A stretch of DNA of 64,000 nt from Sinorhizobium sp. B11 (GCA_039725955.1 CP091034.1:868001-932000); one strand, 5' to 3'; shown: positions 53,758 to 62,387, counted from the first letter of the stretch. Notes: a model not told the origin generated them from the sequence alone. Program-made: numbers and translations.

Positions 53758-54039
53758 ATGAACGACAGTTTCCAGAAACATTCCGCCAGCTGGGTCAGCT
53801 TCTCCTACATCTCCTTCGGCGCCGCAGCCTTCATGCTGGCGCTCGGCCTCTATATGATGCCGCTCGATCTCTGGGGCAAAGGCTACCTGGCGATGGGCAT
53901 CCTGATGCTGGTTCAAACGACGGTAAATATAACCAAGACGCTGCGCGACAATGCTGAATCCGAAAAGCTGATCCGCAAGGTTGAAGACGCCCGCACCGAG
54001 AAGCTGCTCGTCAAGTTCAATCGTAACGGTGAAGACTAA
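53758..54039 (+). CDS. YiaA/YiaB family inner-membrane protein
   Basis: 93-residue protein with two hydrophobic helices (about 13-35 and 40-60), the YiaAB two-helix domain, and a basic/acidic cytosolic tail (RKVEDARTEKLLVKF). YiaA/YiaB are inner-membrane proteins of unknown function. AGGGA precedes the ATG. It is probably cotranscribed with pspA, suggesting a membrane-stress role. Confidence 0.85.
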   Translation: MNDSFQKHSASWVSFSYISFGAAAFMLALGLYMMPLDLWGKGYLAMGILMLVQTTVNITKTLRDNAESEKLIRKVEDARTEKLLVKFNRNGED

Positions 54040-54054
54040 TCTTCATTAACTACA

Positions 54055-54100
54055 CCACAGAGTTGTTGCTATACTCAACTTTTGCGTAACAACTCTGTGG
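54055..54100 (+). terminator. 13-bp inverted repeat between yiaA-like and the acyltransferase fusion gene
   Basis: CCACAGAGTTGTT (54055-54067) and AACAACTCTGTGG (54088-54100) pair perfectly around a 20-nt spacer. It begins 16 bp after the yiaA-like stop. The 3' flank is pyrimidine-rich (CCTTCTC) with no T-run, so it may be a weak terminator, a leader hairpin of the next gene or a protein site. Confidence 0.55.
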
Positions 54101-54130
54101 CCTTCTCTGCGAGCCAATGGAGGATCTGCC

Positions 54131-57100
54131 GTGCAAACCAACCTGATGACATCAAGGAAATTCGCGCCGCTGTTCTGGACGCAGTTCCTCACCGCGTTCA
54201 ACGACAACTTCCTGAAGAATACTCTTGTATTCCTGATCCTCTTCCAGATGTCGGCTGCCGAGGGCGCGGCACTGGTCACACTTGCCGGCGTCGTCCTGAT
54301 CATTCCATTCCTGTTGCTCTCGGCAATCGGCGGCGAACTCGCCGACAAGCACGACAAGGCCAAGGTCGCCGAACTGCTGAAGAGATGCGAGATTGCGGTG
54401 GCGGTCGTTGCTGTCGTCGGTCTTGCCTTCTCCTCCATCTGGATCCTGATGGCGGCGTTGTTTGGCTTTGGCGTCATCTCCGCGCTTTTCGGCCCGATCA
54501 AATACGGCATTCTGCCTGATCACCTGGAACGCCGCGACCTGCCGAAGGCCAATGCCTGGATCGAGGGCGGCACCTTCATCGCCATCCTCGGTGGCACCAT
54601 CGTTGCCGCATTCGCCTTTTCCGGCGGCGACAATGTCCTCGTCTTCGGCACGATGATGATCGGTCTTTCGGTGCTGTGCTGGTTTGCCAGCCGGATGATC
54701 CCGGCAACCGGCTCCAAGGCTCCCGATCTCGAGGTCGATACCAACGTCATCCGCTCCAGCTACAACCTCGTCATGGAAATCCGCAGCGACAAGCGCCTGT
54801 GGCGTTCGGCGCTGATGAACTGCTGGTTCTGGCTGGTCGGCGCATTCGTGCTGTCTATCCTGCCAACCATGGTCACCGAATTGCTCGGCGGTTCGGAAAT
54901 TGTCGTGCCCGCCTATCTGACGGTCTTTGCCGTGGCAGTCGCAGTGGGCTCCGCCATCGCCGCCTGGATGTCATCAGGCCGCATTGTACTTTTGCCTGCG
55001 CCGATCGGCACGGCCCTGCTTGCCATCTTCAGCCTCGATCTCGCCTGGAATCTGTGGGGTCTGCAATCGACCAGCCATGCGACAACCATCCTGGCTTTCT
55101 TCGCCGGCCAGAACACGATCCGCGTCGCAATCGATCTCGCCGGCATGGCGATATCAGGCGCCTTCATCGCAGTTCCGACTTTCGCCGCGCTGCAGACCTG
55201 GGCGCATGAGGACCGCCGCGCCCGCGTCATCGGTGCCGCCAATGTCCTGTCGGCGCTCTTCATCACTGTCGGCCTCGGTGCTGTTGCCGTCGTCCAGGCC
55301 TTCGGTGCGTCTATTCCGCAGATCCTGATCGGCCTCGGCATCATCAATTTCGCCGTTGCCTGGCTGATGCTGAAGACGCTGCCGACCAATGCCTTCCGCG
55401 ATTTCGTCTCGATCCTGTTCCGTGCCTTCATGCGGCTGGAAGTCGAAGGCCTCGAAAATATCAAGAAAGCAGGGCCGGCTCCCATCATCGCGCTCAATCA
55501 CGTCAGTCTGCTCGACGGCGCGCTGGCACTTGCCATCACCGAGGAGGAGCCGGTTTTTGCGGTCGATTACAAGATCGCCCAAGCCTGGTGGGTAAGACCC
55601 TTCCTGAAAATGTGCAAATTCCTGCCGCTCGATCCGACCAAGCCGATGGCGACGCGCTCGCTGATCAAGGTCGTGCAGGACGGCAGCCCGATCGGTATCT
55701 TTCCCGAGGGGCGCCTGACAGTAACCGGCACGCTGATGAAGGTTTATGACGGCGCCGCCATGGTTGCCGACAAGACTGGAGCGATGGTGGTGCCGGTGCG
55801 CATCGACGGCCTGGAGAAGAGCTATCTCTCTTACCTGAACGACGGCAAGATCCGCCGCCGGCTGTTCCCCAAGGTCAAGGTCACCATTCTCGAGCCGGTG
55901 AAGCTCGAAGTTCCGGCCGAACTCAAGGGCCGCAAGCGCCGCACGGCAGCCGGTGCCGCCCTCTACCAGGTCATGTCGAACCTGATGTTCCGGACCGCCG
56001 ATACATCCTCGACCGTCATTGACCGCATCATCGAGGCGAGCCACGAATTCGGCATGGGCAAGCTCGCCGTCGAAGATCCGGTCACCGGCAAGCTCACTTA
56101 CGGCAAGCTGCTGACGGGTGCTGCCGTGCTCGGCGCGAAATTCCGTGGCATGTTCCCGGAACGCAATCTCGGCGTCATGCTGCCGAATGCCAATGGCGCC
56201 GCCGCAACGCTCCTCGGCGTGATGACGGCGGGCAAGGTGCCGGCCATGCTGAATTTCACCGCCGGTGCGGCCAATATCCTGTCCGCCTGCAAGGCGGCGG
56301 AGGTGAAGCATGTCCTCACATCCCGCGCCTTCGTGGCCCAGGCCAAGCTCGGCCCGGTCATCGAGGAGATGGAAAAGCAGCTTAAGATCGTCTGGCTTGA
56401 CGATCTCCGCACCGAAATCGGCCTTGTGAGCAAGATCAGGGGCTATCTGCACAAGGCACGGCCGCTGGTGAAGCGCCAGCCTGATGATCCGGCCGTCATA
56501 CTTTTCACCTCGGGCTCCGAAGGTACGCCGAAGGGCGTGGTGCTGACCCATCGCAACATCCTGTCGAACGCCGCCCAGGCCGCCGCCCGCATCGATTTCC
56601 ACAGCGGCGACAAGGTGTTCAACATCCTGCCGGTCTTCCACTCCTTCGGGCTGACGGCGGGCACAGTGCTGCCGCTGATCTCGGGTGTGCCGGTCTATTT
56701 CTATCCGTCGCCGCTGCACTACCGCATCGTGCCGGAGCTGATCTATGTCTCGAATGCTACGATCATCTTCGGCACCGATACCTTCCTCAACGGCTACAGC
56801 CGGACGGCCCACCCTTACGACTTCCGCTCCATCCGCTATATTTTCTCCGGTGCCGAGCCGGTGAAGGCGTCCACCCGCGCCACCTACATGGAGAAATTCG
56901 GCCTGCGCATTCTGGAAGGCTATGGCGTCACCGAGACGGCGCCGGTTATTTCGATCAACACGCCGATGTACAACAAGTCCGGCACTGTCGGCAAAATCCT
57001 GCCGGGCATGGAATGGAAGCTCGAACCCGTACCCGGCATCGATGACGGTGGCCGCCTCGTCGTCCGCGGCGCCAACGTCATGGCCGGCTATCTGCGTGCC

Positions 57101-57526
57101 GAAAATCCCGGCGTGCTCGAACCGCTTGTGGACGGCTGGCATGATACCGGGGACATCGTCACCATCGACGAGGACGGTTTCGTCAAGATCCGCGGCCGCG
57201 CCAAGCGCTTTGCCAAGATCGGCGGTGAGATGATATCTCTCGCGGCCGTCGAGGCCCTTGCCGCAGAACGCTGGCCGGGCGCTCTTTCGGTCGTCTCCTC
57301 GATACCGGATGCAAAGAAGGGCGAGCGGCTTGTACTTCTGACCGATGCGCCGACTGCCACTCGCGCCGAATTCCTCGCTTTTGCCAAATCGAAGGGCGCC
57401 ATGGACATGATGGTGCCGGCCGAGGTTACCATCGGCAAAGTGCCGGTCCTCGGCTCCGGAAAGGTGGATTTTGTGACGGCGCGCAGATTGGCCGAGAGCG
57501 CGGCCCAGCCGGAGCAGGCGGCGTAA
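54131..57526 (+). CDS. MFS transporter - acyltransferase - acyl-ACP synthetase fusion (LplT-Aas type)
   Basis: 1131 residues in three parts: a 12-helix MFS permease (about 1-400), a PlsC acyltransferase (about 420-620, HxxxxD motif in ALNHVSLLDG and FPEGRLT), and an AMP-forming ligase (about 640-1120, FTSGSEGTPKG, YGVTETAP, GWHDTGDI). In E. coli lplT (flippase for 2-acyl-lysophospholipid) and aas are separate genes; here one chain may import lysophospholipid and reacylate it. The start is GTG 54131, with GGAGG upstream. Confidence 0.94.
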   Translation: MQTNLMTSRKFAPLFWTQFLTAFNDNFLKNTLVFLILFQMSAAEGAALVTLAGVVLIIPFLLLSAIGGELADKHDKAKVAELLKRCEIAVAVVAVVGLAFSSIWILMAALFGFGVISALFGPIKYGILPDHLERRDLPKANAWIEGGTFIAILGGTIVAAFAFSGGDNVLVFGTMMIGLSVLCWFASRMIPATGSKAPDLEVDTNVIRSSYNLVMEIRSDKRLWRSALMNCWFWLVGAFVLSILPTMVTELLGGSEIVVPAYLTVFAVAVAVGSAIAAWMSSGRIVLLPAPIGTALLAIFSLDLAWNLWGLQSTSHATTILAFFAGQNTIRVAIDLAGMAISGAFIAVPTFAALQTWAHEDRRARVIGAANVLSALFITVGLGAVAVVQAFGASIPQILIGLGIINFAVAWLMLKTLPTNAFRDFVSILFRAFMRLEVEGLENIKKAGPAPIIALNHVSLLDGALALAITEEEPVFAVDYKIAQAWWVRPFLKMCKFLPLDPTKPMATRSLIKVVQDGSPIGIFPEGRLTVTGTLMKVYDGAAMVADKTGAMVVPVRIDGLEKSYLSYLNDGKIRRRLFPKVKVTILEPVKLEVPAELKGRKRRTAAGAALYQVMSNLMFRTADTSSTVIDRIIEASHEFGMGKLAVEDPVTGKLTYGKLLTGAAVLGAKFRGMFPERNLGVMLPNANGAAATLLGVMTAGKVPAMLNFTAGAANILSACKAAEVKHVLTSRAFVAQAKLGPVIEEMEKQLKIVWLDDLRTEIGLVSKIRGYLHKARPLVKRQPDDPAVILFTSGSEGTPKGVVLTHRNILSNAAQAAARIDFHSGDKVFNILPVFHSFGLTAGTVLPLISGVPVYFYPSPLHYRIVPELIYVSNATIIFGTDTFLNGYSRTAHPYDFRSIRYIFSGAEPVKASTRATYMEKFGLRILEGYGVTETAPVISINTPMYNKSGTVGKILPGMEWKLEPVPGIDDGGRLVVRGANVMAGYLRAENPGVLEPLVDGWHDTGDIVTIDEDGFVKIRGRAKRFAKIGGEMISLAAVEALAAERWPGALSVVSSIPDAKKGERLVLLTDAPTATRAEFLAFAKSKGAMDMMVPAEVTIGKVPVLGSGKVDFVTARRLAESAAQPEQAA

Positions 57527-57570
57527 AACCGGCTTCATTCTCCGGCAGCAGTGATCATAAGTGAAAACAA

Positions 57571-57596
57571 AACAGGCGGCTTGCGGGCCGCCTGTT
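57571..57596. terminator. Hairpin between convergent acyltransferase fusion and lipoprotein genes
   Basis: A perfect 10-bp stem (AACAGGCGGC/GCCGCCTGTT) with a 6-nt loop. The minus strand has TTTTGTTTTC after it, so it mainly terminates the minus-strand lipoprotein gene; the plus-strand tail is weak. Confidence 0.8.
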
Positions 57597-57621
57597 GGCA
57601 TTATCGGACGAACAATCCGGT

Positions 57622-58032
57622 TTACTTCTGTTCCGGCGCCAGGAACTCGGCGCAGTAGGAAGGACCGTTCACACCGGGGATATCGGTGACAGTGCGGATA
57701 TCGCGGATCGTATAGTCGGAACTGGTGGTGATTTCGGCCTGGCAGCGCAGGTAAAGCGTGCGGGCGCTCGCAATCTGCTTGCCGCGCTTGCCGTCAGCAC
57801 CTTCGGCATATTTCGCGGGCACGCGCACCGTCTTGTAACCGCCCTTCCAGGTGTAGATCGTCGAGGAGCCTTCGTCGCGGTCGCTGAGCGGCGGGCCATA
57901 GGCGGCAAAGAACTTGCCGGCCGACTGGCCGACCCAGCGCGCCTCGATCGGGTTGCCGGCGGAAGGTATGGTGGTGCATCCGGCAAGCGCAATCGCAAGC
58001 GCGGCGGCCCCGGTCATGGTGCGGAGTTTCAT
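57622..58032 (-). CDS. Lipoprotein of unknown function
   Basis: 136-residue predicted lipoprotein with the lipobox LAIALAGC (Cys about 19). The mature part contains RWVGQSAGKFFAAYGPPLSDRDEGSSTIYTWKGG, then a Cys pair (LRCQAEIT and SYCAEF) likely disulphide-linked. The W-K-G-G region resembles small outer-membrane-linked proteins of unknown role. ATG 58032 is chosen because the signal peptide begins MKLRTMTG. No recognised family. Confidence 0.8.
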   Translation of the reverse strand: MKLRTMTGAAALAIALAGCTTIPSAGNPIEARWVGQSAGKFFAAYGPPLSDRDEGSSTIYTWKGGYKTVRVPAKYAEGADGKRGKQIASARTLYLRCQAEITTSSDYTIRDIRTVTDIPGVNGPSYCAEFLAPEQK

Positions 58033-58293
58033 CGTGTCGTCCCTGATATCTAGCCAGTGGCTGCGAAGCCGCCTTCGCGACGGTTTCGCCTGTCCCGTCA
58101 AGCCCTTTAGCCTGTAACCCGGCAAAAGAAAATTGCCACTTGGCTGCTTCTGAAGAATTTGCCGAGGGTGTGGCTTTTTGCTGCACGGTGGGCTGAAACA
58201 CCTTGTCACGAGCCCGTTAAAAATTCCCGCGCCTTTTTGAATTTTGGTGCTTGCGCAACATAATAGGCCGGTCTATAGAGGCGCCGCTGGTCA
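58033..58293. other. Intergenic region upstream of tRNA-Pro
   Basis: 261 bp without a supported gene. It should hold the promoters of the divergent lipoprotein and tRNA-Pro, and is more AT-rich close to the tRNA. No dyad was found. Confidence 0.5.
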
Positions 58294-58370
58294 CGGAGTG
58301 TAGCGCAGTCTGGTAGCGCACCACGTTCGGGACGTGGGGGTCGAGTGTTCGAATCACTCCACTCCGACCA
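58294..58370 (+). tRNA. tRNA-Pro (anticodon CGG)
   Basis: Acceptor CGGAGTG/CACTCCG, D-arm with GCGC..GCGC, anticodon stem CCACG/CGTGG with loop TTCGGGA (anticodon CGG), T-arm GAGTG-TTCGAAT-CACTC, discriminator A and encoded CCA. A strong terminator follows directly. Confidence 0.97.
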
Positions 58371-58374
58371 GCCG

Positions 58375-58402
58375 AAAACCCCGCTTCGGCGGGGTTTTTT
58401 CT
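58375..58402 (+). terminator. Rho-independent terminator of tRNA-Pro
   Basis: A 10-bp stem (AAAACCCCGC/GCGGGGTTTT), a TTCG tetraloop and a TTTTTTCTTTT tail, starting 5 bp after the CCA end. Confidence 0.95.
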
Positions 58403-58567
58403 TTTCCGGCTTTCTGTCCTTCCTCAACGTCCCCTGGGACGCGCTCGCCACGCCCATCAGATCGTTCCCGCAAATGCACCGGTTTGAACCATGCAAGCCC
58501 GGAATTTTAGGTTTTGCTAACGAACAAATTGGCGCTAAGCTGGTTTCCTTCGGAGGAGGAAGCATCA

Positions 58568-58753
58568 ATGAAGAAGATGAACAATCGACAAGTTCGAATT
58601 CCCGGCCCGAAAGATCAGGACATCACCGAGCATTGCCGAAAATTCGGCATAGGCCCGGCCGAGGAGGAGAAGCTCAAGAAGCTCCTGGGCCATCGGGCGC
58701 CGCTCCATGAGATCCAGGCGAATGCTCCGAAGCCTCAGCCGAAGTGGCGCTGA
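58568..58753 (+). CDS. Small hypothetical protein
   Basis: 61 residues, basic, with no signal peptide: MKKMNNRQVRIPGPKDQDITEHCRKFGIG then AEEEKLKKLLGHRAPLHEIQAN. The HCRKFGI segment and a helical Lys/Glu stretch suggest a small DNA- or RNA-associated protein, but no family is recognised. GGAGGAGGA upstream of ATG 58568 strongly supports this start over 58514. Confidence 0.65.
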   Translation: MKKMNNRQVRIPGPKDQDITEHCRKFGIGPAEEEKLKKLLGHRAPLHEIQANAPKPQPKWR

Positions 58754-58847
58754 CTGGAATCTGTTTCACCCAAAGCTTTGCTCATGATCGTCGGCGCCAG
58801 TCCGCTCCGACGCGGGTGAGAGTTCCCCGTTTCTCTGACGCTGGAAT

Positions 58848-58878
58848 AAAAAAGCCCCGCCGGTGGCTTTCGGCGGGG
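58848..58878 (-). terminator. Minus-strand rho-independent terminator, about 210 bp past yghU
   Basis: An 8-bp stem (CCCCGCCG with CGGCGGGG) and 8-nt loop. On the minus strand it ends in CTTTTTTATT. It is unusually distant from the yghU-like stop at 59092. Confidence 0.88.
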
Positions 58879-58920
58879 TAGATGGGGAAAGCTCTCCGAA
58901 AGGTGGCAGGAGAGCTTGGG
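58848..58920 (-). ncRNA. Candidate minus-strand small RNA or long 3'UTR of the yghU-like gene
   Basis: Read on the minus strand, a 9-bp hairpin (AAGCTCTCC...GGAGAGCTT, 58917-58889) is followed 10 nt later by the terminator. This two-hairpin end is typical of sRNAs. No clear promoter was found between 58920 and 59090, so a processed 3'UTR is equally possible. Confidence 0.4.
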
Positions 58921-59091
58921 CATTTCAGCAAGACTGGAAGAATGAGGCGAGGGCACTTTTGCCGGATTCGGTACAGTTCGCCTAAAAACCCATCATTTTT
59001 AGTGGGAAAATTTGCGATTTCCGCCTCGCGCCGTTTTTTCTCCGAGCGCAGGCACGCCGTTCGCAGCGGCGCGCCTAACCTTGTGATCCCG

Positions 59092-59970
59092 TCAGCCGGC
59101 TGCCTGCAGCTTGTCCTGCGTCTTCGTCTCGAAATCGCTGGCGTCATGACGCTCGTGGAGCTGGCTCGAGGGGTCGCCGCTGACGCGGTTGACCATGCGG
59201 CCGCGCTTGACGGCCGGGCGGTCGCCGATCATGTCGGCCCAACGGTTCATGTGCTTGTACTCCTGCACCTGCAGGAATTCGGCGGAATCACCGTACATCC
59301 AGCCTTTCACGAGACCACCATACCAGGGCCAGATCGCCATGTCGGCGATGGTGAACTCGTCGCCGGCGATATATTTGCTCTCGGCGAGACGCCGGTCGAG
59401 CACGTCGAGCTGACGCTTGGTCTCCATGGCGAACCGGTTGATCGCATATTCGATCTTCGTCGGTGCATAGGCATAAAAATGGCCGAAGCCGCCGCCGAGA
59501 TAGGGCGCGCTGCCTACCTGCCAGAACAGCCAAGAGAAACATTCGGCGCGCTTGGCCGGATCGGTCGGCAGGAAGGCGTCGAATTTTTCCGCAAGATAAG
59601 TGAGGATCGCGCCGGATTCGAAGATCCGAACAGGCTTTTCGCCACTGCGGTCCATCAGCGCCGGGATCTTGGAGTTCGGGTTGACCTCGACGAAACCGCT
59701 GCCGAACTGGTCGCCATCGCCGATCCTGATCAGCCAGGCATCGTATTCCGCGCCGCTATGGCCGAGCGCCAGCAGCTCTTCCAGCATGATCGTCACTTTC
59801 ACGCCATTCGGCGTTCCCAGCGAATAGAGCTGCAGAGGGTGCCGGCCAACCGGCAGTTCCTTTTCTCGGGTCGGCCCGGCAATCGGGCGGTTGATGCTGG
59901 CGAATTGGCCGCCGTTTTCCTTGTCCCAGGTCCAAATCTTGGGGGGCGTATAGTCGGACGAGCTGGTCAT
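59092..59970 (-). CDS. yghU: YghU-type glutathione S-transferase / disulphide-bond oxidoreductase
   Basis: 292-residue GST of the Nu/YghU class. The N-terminal extension (about 1-45) is characteristic, then HPLQLYSLGTPNGVKVTIMLEELLALG and the glutathione loop SGAILTYLAEKF. The C-terminal helical domain includes WLFWQVGSAPYLGGGFGHFYAYAP and DEFTIADMAIWPWYGG. E. coli YghU has disulphide reductase and peroxidase activity. ATG 59970 follows CAGGAGA. Conserved blocks TPNGVKV and NPNSKIPAL match the family. Confidence 0.94.
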   Translation of the reverse strand: MTSSSDYTPPKIWTWDKENGGQFASINRPIAGPTREKELPVGRHPLQLYSLGTPNGVKVTIMLEELLALGHSGAEYDAWLIRIGDGDQFGSGFVEVNPNSKIPALMDRSGEKPVRIFESGAILTYLAEKFDAFLPTDPAKRAECFSWLFWQVGSAPYLGGGFGHFYAYAPTKIEYAINRFAMETKRQLDVLDRRLAESKYIAGDEFTIADMAIWPWYGGLVKGWMYGDSAEFLQVQEYKHMNRWADMIGDRPAVKRGRMVNRVSGDPSSQLHERHDASDFETKTQDKLQAAG

Positions 59971-60197
59971 GTGATCTCCTGACGGAATAACTTCGTGCTT
60001 TGAATGAGCGGCCCAATCCTTAACCTCAACTGGGACCCCTGAACATATTGGTAGCAATGAAGTTATTGTCATCAGGGCGGCGGCTTTTTAATCGCCGTGG
60101 GTGGCAGTACTCGCGCAAACGTGCGCAGCGTTTTGCGATAAGCACATGCGAAACAGAAGACCAAGGCGTGACACGTCCAGTGAGACGCTTTGGATCT

Positions 60198-60875
60198 CTA
60201 TTGGAAGCTGAGCTTGCTCTTCTGCTGGCCCTCGGCGTCGAAATTCTCGGGTGCCAGCCATGTCTCGTATCCAGCCTTCAGCTTCGGCCAGTCGCCGTCC
60301 GTCATCGCAAACCAGGCGGTGTCGCGGTTGCGCCCCTTTTGCACCATGTGCTGGCGGAAGATCCCTTCGAAGGCGAAGCCGAAGCGTTGTGCCGCGCGCT
60401 TCGAAGGTTCGTTGAGGTTGTTGCACTTCCACTCGAAACGGCGGTAGCCGAGTGTGTCGAAGACGTAAGCGGCGCAAAGATAGAGCGCTTCGGTCGCCAC
60501 CCGCTTGCGCGCGATCTCAGGTCCCCAGAGAATGTTGCCGATCTCGATCACGCCATTGGCGGTATCGATCCGCATTAGCCCCTGCCGGCCTTCGGCACGT
60601 CCCGTCGCCGTGTCGACCACGGCAAAGAACAGCGGGTCTTCGCTCGCGACGGACTTTTCCAGCCAGGGCATGAAGGCTGCCATATCGGCCGGTGCCTGTT
60701 CGAAGAGATAGCGGAAGCGGTCTTCAGCGCCCGGCTGTTGCGCAGAGCGGAGCAGATCGGCGCCGTGCTTTGCGGCATCCAGTGGCTCCAGGCGGGTGTA
60801 GCGGCCTTCAATCGGCGCGCGGTCGGGGCGCGCAACACCCTTCCAGTCGGTAAGTTCCTTTGTCATATCGGTCAT
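60198..60875 (-). CDS. GNAT acetyltransferase, RimJ/RimL type
   Basis: 225-residue acetyltransferase. GNILWGPEIARKRVATEALYLCAAYVFDTLGYRRFEWKCNNLNEPSKRAAQRFGFAFEGIFRQHMV is the acetyl-CoA-binding core followed by a long helical C-terminus (AENFDAEG). It resembles the RimJ/RimL-like family with unknown substrates. ATG 60875 or 60866 are both possible. It is divergent from the MocR regulator, so that regulator may control it. Confidence 0.9.
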   Translation of the reverse strand: MTDMTKELTDWKGVARPDRAPIEGRYTRLEPLDAAKHGADLLRSAQQPGAEDRFRYLFEQAPADMAAFMPWLEKSVASEDPLFFAVVDTATGRAEGRQGLMRIDTANGVIEIGNILWGPEIARKRVATEALYLCAAYVFDTLGYRRFEWKCNNLNEPSKRAAQRFGFAFEGIFRQHMVQKGRNRDTAWFAMTDGDWPKLKAGYETWLAPENFDAEGQQKSKLSFQ

Positions 60876-60924
60876 TCCATTGAAGTGATGTATTGAACTC
60901 CTGCTGCTCTTGCCTTGCAAATGG

Positions 60925-60943
60925 ACTGGAGTAAAAGTCCAGT
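60925..60943. promoter_or_regulatory. Inverted repeat in the GNAT/mocR divergent region
   Basis: ACTGGA-GTAAAAG-TCCAGT, a perfect 6-bp dyad with a 7-nt spacer, in the 97-bp gap, 30 bp from the MocR ATG. GAC/CAGT half-sites recur nearby (ACCAGTTGACTG at 60961-60972). It is a candidate binding site for the MocR regulator. Confidence 0.6.
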
Positions 60944-60972
60944 TTTAAACTTATTGGCAGACCAGTTGACTG

Positions 60973-62379
60973 ATGACATCGGCACCTGCATGGCTGAACC
61001 TCGATCGAAGCGGCGGCGATCTGTCCGGCCAGATTTATCGAAGCCTGCGCGACCGAATCCTGCTCGGCCAGCTTCCGGCCGGACACAAATTGCCGTCCAC
61101 CCGCGCTCTTGCGGCCTCGCTCGAGGTCGCGCGGTCTACGGCGGTGGAAGCTTATGAGCGGCTGAAATCCGAAGGTTATATCGAGGCCTTCGCCGGTGCT
61201 GCGACACGGGTTGCCGCCCTCGAACGCATGCGACCGGAACGTCAGCGGGACGACCGCGCTCCTCTTGAGGAGGCGAGATCGGACCGGCCCTCCTATCGCG
61301 GCCTGTTCCGGCCCGGTGTGTCCGATGTATCGGATTTCCCGCATGGTGCCTGGAGCCGTCACCTCGCTTCGTCCAGCCGGTCTCTGCGCAGCCATCATCT
61401 CGGCTATGAGAACCCGACGGGGATCCACGAGCTGCGCGAAGCGATCCTCGAACATATCTCGACGACGCGCGGCGTGGTCGCCGAGCCGGGGCAGGTCATG
61501 ATTGTCCCCTCCACGCGCGCGGCGATCGACATGCTTGCAAGGGCAATGCTGAGAAGGAGCGGGCGCAAGACCGCATGGATGGAAGACCCGGGCTATAGCG
61601 CCGCCCGGCTGCTGCTCGACGATGCGGGTGCCGACATCGTGCCGGTCCCCTGCGATGAGCAGGGCATCGACGTCTCCAGGGTGGAAGGCCCGCAGCCGGC
61701 GCTGATCTACGTGACGCCATCGCACCAGTATCCGACCGGCGCGACGTTGAGCCTGCCGCGGCGGCTGGCACTGCTGGAAGCTGCTCGCCGGCACGAAAGC
61801 CTTGTTGTCGAGGATGATTATGACAGCGACTTTCAGTATGGCTCACGGCCGATCGCGGCCCTGCAGGGCATCGACAGGGCGGAGGTCGTGGCTTACATCG
61901 GCACCTTCTCCAAGGTGCTGGCGCCCGGCCTGCGCGTCGCCTACGCTGTCGTGCCGCGCTGGCTGGTGCCGGAGGCGTCGGAAGCGCTGCATCGCAGGGG
62001 TGTTGCCGTCGCCACTCATATTCAGGCGGCTCTTGCTGATTTTATCAATGAAGGCCGGCTGCGTGCCTATCTGAGGCGCATGAACCAGCAATATGCCGAA
62101 CGCATGGCCTTGATGACCGACATGCTGGAGAGCCGTTTCGCGGGCAGGCTGGCCCTTTCGGGTGGCAATGGCGGACTGCAGCTTGGAGCCTGGTTTTGCG
62201 ATCAGACGGTGGACGACCGGGCGTTCGTCGCCAAGGCCAATGCGTTAGGCTATGGACTGATGCCGATGTCAGGCTTCTTCATCGGCAAAGCCGATCCCGG
62301 CATCCTTTTCGGCATCTCGCAAGCGGAAACGGCTGCCGTTCAAAGACTGGCAGCCGATCTCGATCGGATTCTGAGCTGA
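60973..62379 (+). CDS. MocR/PdxR-type GntR regulator with aminotransferase domain
   Basis: 468-residue chimera. The GntR winged helix (about 14-80: DLSGQIYRSLRDRILLGQLPAGHKLPSTRALAASLEVARSTAVEAYERLKSEGY) is joined by a linker to a fold-type I aminotransferase domain (about 110-465). The PLP lysine is in GTFSKVLAPGLRVAY, with TPSHQYPTG and VVEDDYDSDF as cofactor contacts. Members such as PdxR sense PLP. It is divergent from the GNAT gene, whose product or another nearby promoter may be the target. Confidence 0.94.
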   Translation: MTSAPAWLNLDRSGGDLSGQIYRSLRDRILLGQLPAGHKLPSTRALAASLEVARSTAVEAYERLKSEGYIEAFAGAATRVAALERMRPERQRDDRAPLEEARSDRPSYRGLFRPGVSDVSDFPHGAWSRHLASSSRSLRSHHLGYENPTGIHELREAILEHISTTRGVVAEPGQVMIVPSTRAAIDMLARAMLRRSGRKTAWMEDPGYSAARLLLDDAGADIVPVPCDEQGIDVSRVEGPQPALIYVTPSHQYPTGATLSLPRRLALLEAARRHESLVVEDDYDSDFQYGSRPIAALQGIDRAEVVAYIGTFSKVLAPGLRVAYAVVPRWLVPEASEALHRRGVAVATHIQAALADFINEGRLRAYLRRMNQQYAERMALMTDMLESRFAGRLALSGGNGGLQLGAWFCDQTVDDRAFVAKANALGYGLMPMSGFFIGKADPGILFGISQAETAAVQRLAADLDRILS

Positions 62380-62387
62380 GAACACAT

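Larger units (their letters stand above)
58754..59091. other. Gene-free region with minus-strand hairpins
   Basis: 338 bp between a small ORF and the yghU-like stop. It contains CTAAAAA-N7-TTTTTAG (58982-59002), AAGCTCTCC/GGAGAGCTT (58889-58917) and a minus-strand terminator (58848-58878). No ORF has support. The structures suggest an RNA from the minus strand. Confidence 0.6.

Noticed and set aside
55154..57601. 815-codon minus-strand frame
   Set aside because: Antisense to the MFS-acyltransferase-ligase fusion, with His/Arg/Asp-rich low-complexity translation typical of a shadow frame.
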